DNA from: Lujinxingia vulgaris
GTDB taxonomy: Bacteria > Myxococcota_A > Bradymonadia > Bradymonadales > Bradymonadaceae
Length of the DNA: 64,000 nt
Assembly (NCBI RefSeq): GCF_007997015.1
Contig: NZ_VOSM01000001.1
Coordinates: 682,001 to 746,000, forward strand
Direction: 5' to 3'
Position numbers and translations under genes: made by a program. The notes beneath the pieces were generated by a model. It ran no database searches and was not told the DNA's origin. It worked only from the letters and a program-made list of their open reading frames with translations. How positions within the stretch are numbered: the first letter of the stretch is position 1; the number at the start of each line of letters is the position of its first letter. Below are positions 9,490 through 17,399 of the stretch, one piece after another.

Positions 9490-11613
9490 ATGGAACCGCT
9501 TTACTCCGATAGTTTTTATTTCCTCGGCCTGATTGTGCTGATGCCGATGCTCGGCGCGATCATCAACGGCCTTTTTGGCGCGAAGCTCCCCAAGAACCTG
9601 GTCAACTGGGTGGCCTGCGGGGCGATGGCGCTTTCCTTTGCGTTCGCGCTGGTGAGCTTCCAGGCCCTGGTCAACCAGGGCAATGGCGAGGAGGTGGGGC
9701 ACCTGAGCTACACCGCCTTCCAGTGGATCTTCAGCGGGAGCCTGGGCGCCGAGATCGCGTTTTTGTTCGATCCCCTCTCGGCGGTGCTGGTGCTGATCAT
9801 CACCGGCGTCGGTCTGCTGATTCACATCTACTCGACCGGCTACATGGCCGAGGACCCCTCGAAGTGGCGCTACTTCGCCTACCTCAACCTCTTTGTGTTC
9901 GCGATGCTGCTCCTTGCCCTGGGCAAGAACATGCTCGTGACCTTCATCGGTTGGGAAGGCGTGGGGATGGCCAGCTACCTGCTCATCGGCTTCTGGTACA
10001 GCGACGCCGACAAGGCCGCCGCAGGCCAGAAGGCCTTTATCGTCAACCGTGTGGGCGACTTCTTCTTCCTGCTGGGGATGTTTATCCTCTTCTTCACCGC
10101 GGGCACCTGGGATTACCTGGAGCTTGAGGCGCTGGCCACGAACACCGCCACCGCCGCTGTGCTACTCCCGATCGCGCTGCCTGTTGGCGTGCTGATCTTC
10201 CTGGGCTGCACGGGTAAGAGCGCGCAGATTCCGCTCTACGTCTGGCTCCCCGACGCGATGGCCGGTCCGACGCCGGTCAGTGCGCTGATTCACGCGGCGA
10301 CGATGGTCACCGCCGGCGTCTTCTTGCTCTCGCGCATCAACTGGATCTTCACCCTCGATCCCAACCTGATGATGATCGTGGCCGTGGTCGGCTCCTTGAC
10401 CGCGCTGATGGCTGCGACGATCGCGATCGTTCAGACCGACATCAAGAAGGTGCTGGCCTACTCCACCGTCTCACAGCTCGGCTTTATGTTCATGGCCGTG
10501 GGTGTGGGCTCGTTCACCGCGGCGGTCTTCCACCTGATGACCCACGCCTTCTTTAAGGCGCTGCTCTTCCTCGCGGCCGGTAGCGTGATTCACGGCATGC
10601 ACCACGAGCAGGACATGCGCAAGATGGGCGGGCTTAAGAAGTACATGCCCTGGACCCACGCCGCCTTCCTGGTCGGGACGCTGGCGATTGCCGGGGTGCC
10701 GCTCTTTGCCGGCTTCTACTCCAAGGACTTCATCCTCTGGAGCGCGCTCTCCAACGTGCACGTGCTTAACGTCGCCGGCGTGCTGGAGACGGCGCAGATG
10801 GAGATGTTCACCACCACGCTCGCTCCGGCGGTTGTGGCGGCCGAGGGGCACGCGCTCGAAGTTCTCGGTGGCGCGCTCTTCATCAACTGGTTCGTCTTCA
10901 TCGTCGGTGTGCTCACCGCGGGTTTGACCGCCTTCTACATGTTCCGCGCCTACTTCATGACCTTCCATGGCGAGTGCCGTGCGGATGACGAGACCAAGAG
11001 CCACATCCACGAGTCGCCCTCGGCGATGCTGGTGGCGCTGCTGGTGCTGGCCTTCCTCTCGGTGGTCGGTGGCTACATCGGCTGGCCGCACTTCATCGCG
11101 GCGGCCTTCCCGGCAGGCCTCAAGCACTATGCGCTGGGCCTTGAGCACTGGCTGGCCGAGGTCTTTGTGGTCTCGGACACCTACCGCATCATCGGCCGCT
11201 TCGGTGAGCACCCCTACCTGGCCGAAGGCCTGGCCGCGGCGACCAGCGTGATCATCGCCGGTGTGGGCATTGGCCTGGCGTACCTGATGTACGTCAAGCG
11301 CACCGACCTTCCGGGCGTGATTCACGCTCGCGTGACCAAACTTCATTACGTGCTGTCCAACAAGTACTTCGTCGATGAGGGCTACTTCGCGGCGTTTGTT
11401 CGCCCGACGTTGCTTATCGGGAAGGTGATGACCTGGTTCGACAAGAACATCATCGCCGGCCTGCTGGTGGGAGGCGCGGCGTTTATGACCCAGAACCTGG
11501 GTCGCATTTTGCGCAACCTGCAGAGCGGCAATGTGCAGCGCTACGCCACGTACATCAGCCTTGCGCTGGCGCTTGTAGTCCTGGCGATCTTCTACCCGGG
11601 CTGTCTCGCTTAA
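9490..11613 (+). CDS. nuoL: NADH-quinone oxidoreductase subunit L
   Basis: The distal antiporter-like subunit of complex I. The product is 707 residues, about 90 longer than the E. coli protein. Glu156 in FIGWEGVGMASYLL is the TM5 glutamate; Lys243 in GCTGKSAQIPLYVWLP is the TM7 lysine; the PTPVSALIHAATMV motif follows (His268). The C-terminal part has the long amphipathic lateral helix and a last transmembrane segment. Extra residues are mainly in the loop near 430-460. Separated from nuoK by 94 bases. Confidence 0.95.
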   Translation: MEPLYSDSFYFLGLIVLMPMLGAIINGLFGAKLPKNLVNWVACGAMALSFAFALVSFQALVNQGNGEEVGHLSYTAFQWIFSGSLGAEIAFLFDPLSAVLVLIITGVGLLIHIYSTGYMAEDPSKWRYFAYLNLFVFAMLLLALGKNMLVTFIGWEGVGMASYLLIGFWYSDADKAAAGQKAFIVNRVGDFFFLLGMFILFFTAGTWDYLELEALATNTATAAVLLPIALPVGVLIFLGCTGKSAQIPLYVWLPDAMAGPTPVSALIHAATMVTAGVFLLSRINWIFTLDPNLMMIVAVVGSLTALMAATIAIVQTDIKKVLAYSTVSQLGFMFMAVGVGSFTAAVFHLMTHAFFKALLFLAAGSVIHGMHHEQDMRKMGGLKKYMPWTHAAFLVGTLAIAGVPLFAGFYSKDFILWSALSNVHVLNVAGVLETAQMEMFTTTLAPAVVAAEGHALEVLGGALFINWFVFIVGVLTAGLTAFYMFRAYFMTFHGECRADDETKSHIHESPSAMLVALLVLAFLSVVGGYIGWPHFIAAAFPAGLKHYALGLEHWLAEVFVVSDTYRIIGRFGEHPYLAEGLAAATSVIIAGVGIGLAYLMYVKRTDLPGVIHARVTKLHYVLSNKYFVDEGYFAAFVRPTLLIGKVMTWFDKNIIAGLLVGGAAFMTQNLGRILRNLQSGNVQRYATYISLALALVVLAIFYPGCLA

Positions 11614-11707
11614 AGGCAGGCCCACGTTGGGACGTTCGAGGTAACCCTTAAGGCGCGCGCGCAGCATCGATGGCAACGCGCGTGAACCGAGCACTGGATT
11701 AGGACCG

Positions 11708-13522
11708 ATGGTTCAATTGACGAACATCTTTAGTGCCCTGGCGGGCAACCCGCTTCTGGCCCAGGCCGCGGCGGTCAGCGAGGGAGGCATTCCCTGGCTG
11801 ACGTTGACGACTTTCGGGCCGCTTCTGGGGATCCTGGCGCTGCTCTTGATCCCGCGCGATCAGGTGCAGGTGCTGCGTAACGTGGCGCTGCTCACCTCGC
11901 TGGGTGTCTTTGCGGTGAGCATCGGGATTCTGGTGCTCTTCGACCCATCGCTTCCGATGGCGGCAGGGGAGGCGTTCACCTTCCAGCTGACCGAGGGGCC
12001 CTACGAGTGGATTCCCTCCCTGGGGGTGAGCTACGCGCTGGGCATTGACGGCTTCAGCTACTGGCTGGTGCTCTTGACGACCTTCTTGATGCCGCTGGCG
12101 ATCTGGTCGACCTACTCGTCGGTGCACGAGAACGTCAAAGAGTACATGATCTGCCTGCTCTTCCTTGAGGTGGGGATGATCGGTGCGCTTGTGGCCACCG
12201 ACGTCTTCCTCTTCTACATCTTCTGGGAAGTGATGCTCATCCCGATGTACTTCATCATCGGCGTGTGGGGTGGGGCGGATCGCGTGAAAGCGGCCGCGAC
12301 CTTCTTCATCTACACGATGCTGGGCTCGATCCTGATGCTGCTCGCCATCATGTACGTCTACTTCCAGGCGGGCGTGCAGACCGGGACCTTCTCCTTCCTT
12401 TACACCGACATCCTGGCGGCGGACTTCAGCGCCACCGAGCAGTTCTGGCTCTTTGCGGCCTTCTTCCTGGCGTTCGCGATTAAGGTCCCGCTCTTCCCCT
12501 TCCACACCTGGCTGCCGCTGGCGCACGTTCAGGCGCCGACTGCCGGTTCTGTGATCCTGGCGGCGGTGATGCTGAAGATGGGTACCTACGGGATCCTGCG
12601 CTACGCCTTCCCGCTCTTCCCCGATGCGCTCAAGACCTTTGCGCCCTATATCGCGGTGTTGTCGGTGATCGGCATCATCTACGGGGCGATCGTGGCCCTG
12701 GTGCAGGATGATGTGAAGAAGCTCGTGGCCTACTCCTCAGTCAGCCACCTCGGCTTCTGTGTGCTGGGCCTTGTGGCCATGACGCCCCAGGGCATCAGCG
12801 GGGCGATGTACGTGATGCTCGCCCACGGTATCGCCACCGGCGGACTCTTCCTCTGCGTGGGCGTGCTTTATGAGCGTCGTCACTCGCGCCAGATCGCCGA
12901 CTTCGGCGGGGTGGCCAGCGTGATGCCGATGTTCGCGACCTTCTTCATGATCATCACGTTTGCCTCGGCCGGTCTGCCCGGTCTCAACGGCTTCGTCGGT
13001 GAGTTCCTGAGCATTATGGGCACCTCGCAGAGCCACTTCCTTTGGTTTGAGTCGCCCTTTGGTTTCATCAAGCCGGAGAACGCCGGCTCGGGCTACGGGG
13101 TCTACGAGCTCTCGGCCATGACCGATGTGGCGATTGGCTCGGCGCGTCAGGCCGGCCCGGAGATCACGGCCTTTGTCTTCACGATCTTTGCGACCTCCGG
13201 CGTCATCCTGGGCGCGGCCTACCTGCTGTGGATGTTCAAGCGGGTGATGTTCGGCTCGGTGGTTCACGATGAGATCCGCACGATGCCCCGCCTGAGCGCC
13301 CGCGAGATTGGCGTGCTCGTGCCGATCGTGCTGATGGCCATCTTCATGGGCGTCTTCCCCAAATTCTTCCTGAGCCGGATGGATCCCTCGATTCATCAGT
13401 TTTTGACCTACATGGACCAGAACGTCACCGAGGCGAACACCGTGGTGGTCGAGCCTCTTGACCCGAGCTGGGTCCCGCAGGGCTCGATGATCGACCTGGC
13501 CAAAGAGCGTAACGAGCGCTGA
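11708..13522 (+). CDS. nuoM: NADH-quinone oxidoreductase subunit M
   Basis: Second antiporter-like subunit of complex I, 604 residues. Recognised by LEVGMIGALVATDVFLFYIFWEVMLIPMYF, which holds the TM5 glutamate, by AIKVPLFPFHTWLPLAHVQAPTAGS with the TM7 lysine, and by the KKLVAYSSVSHLGF segment of broken helix 8. The protein is longer than the roughly 510 residues of E. coli NuoM, with extra loop sequence around 430-480. It begins 94 bases after nuoL. Confidence 0.95.
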   Translation: MVQLTNIFSALAGNPLLAQAAAVSEGGIPWLTLTTFGPLLGILALLLIPRDQVQVLRNVALLTSLGVFAVSIGILVLFDPSLPMAAGEAFTFQLTEGPYEWIPSLGVSYALGIDGFSYWLVLLTTFLMPLAIWSTYSSVHENVKEYMICLLFLEVGMIGALVATDVFLFYIFWEVMLIPMYFIIGVWGGADRVKAAATFFIYTMLGSILMLLAIMYVYFQAGVQTGTFSFLYTDILAADFSATEQFWLFAAFFLAFAIKVPLFPFHTWLPLAHVQAPTAGSVILAAVMLKMGTYGILRYAFPLFPDALKTFAPYIAVLSVIGIIYGAIVALVQDDVKKLVAYSSVSHLGFCVLGLVAMTPQGISGAMYVMLAHGIATGGLFLCVGVLYERRHSRQIADFGGVASVMPMFATFFMIITFASAGLPGLNGFVGEFLSIMGTSQSHFLWFESPFGFIKPENAGSGYGVYELSAMTDVAIGSARQAGPEITAFVFTIFATSGVILGAAYLLWMFKRVMFGSVVHDEIRTMPRLSAREIGVLVPIVLMAIFMGVFPKFFLSRMDPSIHQFLTYMDQNVTEANTVVVEPLDPSWVPQGSMIDLAKERNER

Positions 13523-13588
13523 GACCTTCAAGCGCCCGGACGTTAACTCGGCGTGTGTTTCTGCGCCGTAGCTGCTGAGACGGATGTA

Positions 13589-15232
13589 ATGACCATGCAA
13601 TTGCTCTCCACATTGAACACGCTCGCGATGCTCACACCGCCCCAGGGCGCGGAGTTCGCCGCGATCGTCCCCGGGATGATCGTCACGCTTGTGGCGTTGG
13701 CGTTCATTCTCATCGACGTATTTCACCGCAAGGGGACGCCGCGCGACTACCTGGCCTACTTCTCGGTCATCGGTCTGGGCGTGGGCGCCGCGAGCAGCTG
13801 GTACCTGTGGGACGGCACCCTGGAGGCTCCGACCTTCTTCGGGATGCTCTACCTGGACCGCTTCGCGCTCTTCTTCAGCGCGTTGGCCTGTGTGAGCGGC
13901 GCGCTGGCGATCCTCTGCTCGCCAGCGGTCCTGCGCAGCCACCGGATGGACCGCGGGGAGTATTACCTGCTGGTGCTCTTCAGCGTGGCGGGCATGATCT
14001 TTATGGCGGCGTCGGCCGACCTGCTCAGCCTCTTCATCGCCTTTGAGATCATGTCGATCCCGATCTACGTGCTCGCCGGCTTCCTGCGCGAAGATTCGCG
14101 CAGCGCCGAGGCCTCGATGAAGTACTTCGTGCTGGGTGCCTTCTCGGCGGCGTTGATGCTCTACGGCATCGCGCTGATCTACGGCGCCACCGGCACGACC
14201 AACCTGGAGATGATCGCCCAGAACCTCTACTACCTCGAAGGTGGTGAGGGGCAGCACGCGGGCTTTGGTCTGGCGATGCTCGGTGTGCTCCTGATCTTCA
14301 GCGGTTTTGCGTTTAAGGTCGCCGCGGTTCCCTTCCACATCTGGACGCCCGACGTTTACACCGGCAGCCCCACGCCTGTGGTCGGTTTCATGGCGACGGC
14401 GGTCAAGGCGATCGCGTTCGCCGGCCTGATGCGCGTCTTCGCGGTGGCCTTCCCGCTCGATGTGCTGCGTGGCGGCTTCTTCGGCTACGGCTGGATTGAC
14501 ATCGCGTTTGCGCTGGCGGCCTTCTCGATGGTGCTCGGCAACGTGGTGGCGCTTGTGCAGAACAACGTCAAGCGCATGCTGGCCTACTCCTCGATCGCTC
14601 ACGCTGGCTACCTGCTGCTGGGCTTTACGGCGGCCAACGCCCACCCGCGCTTTTTCCTGCACAACGACGCCATCCTCTTTTACCTGGTGTCCTACACCTT
14701 CGGCACGATCGGGTCCTTTGCGGTGCTCTCCTACTTCAGCCGCCGCGGTGAGTCGGTGGAGACCTTCGAAGACCTGGGTCAGCTGGGCATCAAGTACCCG
14801 ATGATGGGTCTTGTGATGGGCATCAGCATCTTCTCGGCAGCGGGCATCCCGCCCACAGCTGGCTTCCTGGGCAAGTTCTACATCTTCCGCTCGGCGATCG
14901 ATGTGGGTATGCAAACCGATGAGTTCTCCTTCATCGGGCTTGCCATCCTGGGCGTGCTCAGCAGCGTGGCCGGCGTGTATTACTACCTGAAGGTGCTCAT
15001 CTACATGTACATGAAGCCCGAGAAGCGCGCGTTCCGCCCGCTGGAGCACACCGGTCCGAAGGTGGCGATGGTGGTCTGTGCGGCGATGACCCTGTACCTG
15101 GGCATCTTCCCGGCGCGCGCCATCGAGATCACCCAGGAGTCCATCCTCGACTTCCAGGGCGTCTCCTCGGCGGTGCAGGCCACGCTCGACCTTGGTCAGC
15201 AAGCGCTGGACGCCCGGCAGGCCGCCGAGTAA
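13589..15232 (+). CDS. nuoN: NADH-quinone oxidoreductase subunit N
   Basis: Third antiporter-like subunit of complex I, 547 residues from the ATG at 13589 (an ATG at 13595 is also possible). The TM5 glutamate is in FIAFEIMSIPIYVLAGFLR; the TM7 lysine is in GFAFKVAAVPFHIWTPDVYTG, the NuoN-type signature. KRMLAYSSIAHAGYLLLG follows. It is the last nuo gene here and is closed by the terminator at 15303-15337. Confidence 0.95.
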   Translation: MTMQLLSTLNTLAMLTPPQGAEFAAIVPGMIVTLVALAFILIDVFHRKGTPRDYLAYFSVIGLGVGAASSWYLWDGTLEAPTFFGMLYLDRFALFFSALACVSGALAILCSPAVLRSHRMDRGEYYLLVLFSVAGMIFMAASADLLSLFIAFEIMSIPIYVLAGFLREDSRSAEASMKYFVLGAFSAALMLYGIALIYGATGTTNLEMIAQNLYYLEGGEGQHAGFGLAMLGVLLIFSGFAFKVAAVPFHIWTPDVYTGSPTPVVGFMATAVKAIAFAGLMRVFAVAFPLDVLRGGFFGYGWIDIAFALAAFSMVLGNVVALVQNNVKRMLAYSSIAHAGYLLLGFTAANAHPRFFLHNDAILFYLVSYTFGTIGSFAVLSYFSRRGESVETFEDLGQLGIKYPMMGLVMGISIFSAAGIPPTAGFLGKFYIFRSAIDVGMQTDEFSFIGLAILGVLSSVAGVYYYLKVLIYMYMKPEKRAFRPLEHTGPKVAMVVCAAMTLYLGIFPARAIEITQESILDFQGVSSAVQATLDLGQQALDARQAAE

Positions 15233-15299
15233 GGCGCTCGCGATAGACCTTGGGCCCGCCCGTCGCGGACCGGGGTCACGCACACATTTTGAGTCATAA

Positions 15300-15337
15300 A
15301 AAAGCCCCGGAGCCTCAACGGCTCCGGGGCTTTTTTA
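15300..15337. terminator. Bidirectional intrinsic terminator, nuoN / FHA gene
   Basis: A stem AGCCCCGGAGCC with its complement around a short loop is flanked by an A-run on the left and a T-run on the right. It can end both the rightward nuo transcript and the leftward FHA gene. Confidence 0.9.
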
Positions 15338-15375
15338 TGTTCTCGGGTCCGGTCCGCGCCGGTGCGCGCAGAGGT

Positions 15376-16338
15376 TCAGACCGCCGGCAGCGAGAAGCGC
15401 AGCGCGACCTTTTCGCCAAGCACCAGCGTATCGCCTTCGTTGAGGCGCCGGCGATCGCCGGGCTCCAACAACTCGTCGTTGTACTGGGTTCCCGACGCGG
15501 CGAGGTTGCAGACGATGTAGTTCTTGTTCTGACGGTAGATCGCCACCTGGCGGCGCGACACCGCCTCGCCAGCGTGCTCACTCAGGTCGATGTGCGGGGT
15601 GTGCTCACGCTCAGCATCGGCGCGGCCTACCACCAGCGCGTCGAGCTCCACGGCGTAGGTCTCCAGCGCCTTCTGGTCGCGGAAAAGCGTCAGCAGGGCG
15701 GGCTCCTCATAGGGGCCGGGCACCGGCAGAGGTTGAACTTCGGGGCGCTCGCGCGGGGTGGTGCGCTGCGGCTCGAGTTTTGCCGCCGGGGTCTGCTCGA
15801 ACTCGACCTCTGGTTCGCTGGCGAGCATGTCGGGGACGTCGCCCAGGTCGTCTTCGGCGCCCTCAAAGAGCGGGTCATCCTCGCTGTCGATGGGCTCCAC
15901 ATCCAGTGCTCCGAACTCGGCGAGATCTTCGGAATGTTCGCCCACCGCGGCCTCGACGGCGACCTCGGGGTAGTCGAGCGATGCATCGGCACCGGGCGGG
16001 GTCGGGGGCTCCTGGGAGGCGTCGCTGACTTCCACGAGGTCGTAGCCCTCGCCATCGAAGTACTGGTCCTCCTCGTCCGGGTCGCCATAGCCCTGGTCGA
16101 GATCGTCGTACCCATCCTCGGCGTCGAGGGGCTCAACCGGGATCTCGGCCAGCTCGAAGTCGTCGTCGGCTTCGTAGCCCTGCTCAGCGTCAACCTCCTC
16201 AGGGGCCTCGTCGAAGGCAAAGGGATCGTCGTCGGGGGCCGGCGCCGCCGCGCTCAGGTCGGCACCGCAGCTCTCGCAATACGCTTCGCTGGCGTAGTGG
16301 GCAGTCTGACATTGGGGGCAGATGATGGCGTCGGACAT
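15376..16338 (-). CDS. Zinc-ribbon / acidic linker / FHA domain protein
   Basis: A 320-residue cytosolic protein. The start ATG at 16338 is preceded by GGAGGAGTT. The N-terminus (about 5-25) has a CPQC...CESCG zinc ribbon. A very acidic linker rich in Asp, Glu, Tyr and Pro spans about 30-215. The C-terminal FHA domain (about 225-320) shows VVGRADAE, the SRRQVAI strand and the NLAASGTQYNDELL loop, close to the phosphothreonine-binding G-R, S-x-x-H and N-G sites; the usual His of S-x-x-H is Gln here and the canonical N-G is poorly kept. A signalling scaffold role is inferred. Partners are unknown. Confidence 0.75.
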   Translation of the reverse strand: MSDAIICPQCQTAHYASEAYCESCGADLSAAAPAPDDDPFAFDEAPEEVDAEQGYEADDDFELAEIPVEPLDAEDGYDDLDQGYGDPDEEDQYFDGEGYDLVEVSDASQEPPTPPGADASLDYPEVAVEAAVGEHSEDLAEFGALDVEPIDSEDDPLFEGAEDDLGDVPDMLASEPEVEFEQTPAAKLEPQRTTPRERPEVQPLPVPGPYEEPALLTLFRDQKALETYAVELDALVVGRADAEREHTPHIDLSEHAGEAVSRRQVAIYRQNKNYIVCNLAASGTQYNDELLEPGDRRRLNEGDTLVLGEKVALRFSLPAV

Positions 16339-16555
16339 GAACTCCTCCAGGGGATGGTTCCAGACGTTGGGTGCGGCCGAGAGCCGGCCTCGATGCGCAT
16401 AGTCTACTCTACGACCGGCCCGCGCGCCTAGGCCTGTGCGTGACGCCGCAAGCGAAGGGCGTAGGCCTTGCGCACCGGCGCGCAGCCGGTAGAATCCGCC
16501 GCCGAAGCTGCCCGCGAGCAGATCGTTGTCAAACCTGCACCCTGAGAGCCCCACC

Positions 16556-17332
16556 ATGAGCGCTGCGCCCCTTGAAACCCCTGAGCCCCCCCGCGTCAGC
16601 CGCCCGGTGATGAAGCTTGTGGAGCGCGCCGTGCGCGACTTCGCGCTGGTGGAGCCCGGCGACCACGTGGCCGTAGGCATCTCCGGCGGCAAAGACTCGC
16701 TTCTGCTCGCAGCCGCCATGCTGGAGCTCGCCGCGCGCGAGGATATGGGCTTTAAGGTCACCTTGATTCACCTCGACCAGAACCAGCCCGGCTTTGACCG
16801 CGAGGGCCTCAACGCCGCGATGGCGCGCCTGGGCGCGCCGCTCGAAGTGATCGACCGCGACACCCACTCGGTGGTGCAGAAGATGCTCAAACCCGGGCAG
16901 ATCCCCTGTGCCATCTGCGGGCGAATGCGCCGCGGCATCCTCAACGCGTACTGCGCGGAGCAGGGCTACACCAAACTCGCGATGGGGCATCACCTCGATG
17001 ATGCCGTGGAGACGTATTTCTTAAATCTGCTCTTTGGCAGCCGCCTCGACCCGCTCAAGCCCGCCACGCCGGCGTCGACCCATCCGGTCACGACGATTCG
17101 GCCGCTGATTCTCGTCGAGGAGCGAAAGATTGAAGCCTGGGTCGACGAGGTCGGGTTGATGCCGGTGGCTTGCCCGGTCTGCGACAGCTTCCCGCAGTCG
17201 AGCCGCCGCGACGTCAAGGCCTTCTGGCAGGGATTTTCCGAGCTCGCCCACCGCGATGTGTACGCCTCGGTGCGTGAGGCCCTCTATGGCGACCCGGCGG
17301 TCTTCAGTGACGTTTCGGTTGAGAGTGCCTGA
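16556..17332 (+). CDS. ttcA: TtcA-like tRNA thiolation enzyme (PP-loop ATPase)
   Basis: A 258-residue member of the TtcA family, which 2-thiolates cytidine 32 of certain tRNAs. The PP-loop SGGKDS is at 43-48. Cys117 and Cys120 (CAIC) and Cys205 of CPVC give the three-cysteine arrangement that holds the [4Fe-4S] cluster in TtcA; a fourth cysteine is at 208. The GHHLDDAVETYFLNLLFG motif fits the adenylation domain. The ATG at 16556 is taken as start; a TTG at 16526 is also in frame. Closely related ATPases modify other positions, so the exact substrate is a family-level call. Confidence 0.8.
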   Translation: MSAAPLETPEPPRVSRPVMKLVERAVRDFALVEPGDHVAVGISGGKDSLLLAAAMLELAAREDMGFKVTLIHLDQNQPGFDREGLNAAMARLGAPLEVIDRDTHSVVQKMLKPGQIPCAICGRMRRGILNAYCAEQGYTKLAMGHHLDDAVETYFLNLLFGSRLDPLKPATPASTHPVTTIRPLILVEERKIEAWVDEVGLMPVACPVCDSFPQSSRRDVKAFWQGFSELAHRDVYASVREALYGDPAVFSDVSVESA

Positions 17333-17335
17333 ACG

Positions 17336-17369
17336 AAAAAAAACGCCGCGTTTCGCGGCGTTTTTTTGT
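17336..17369. terminator. Bidirectional intrinsic terminator, ttcA / ftsK
   Basis: The stem AACGCCGCG-TTTC-CGCGGCGTT lies between an A-run on the left and a run of seven Ts on the right. It serves the two convergent genes. Confidence 0.9.
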
Positions 17370-17399
17370 GGCGGATGATGTCCTGTTGGGCAGGGCGCC

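Noticed and set aside
12737-15283. 848-codon antisense frame across nuoM and nuoN
   Set aside because: Shadow of membrane genes read backwards; extremely His/Arg/Glu-rich, no start signal.
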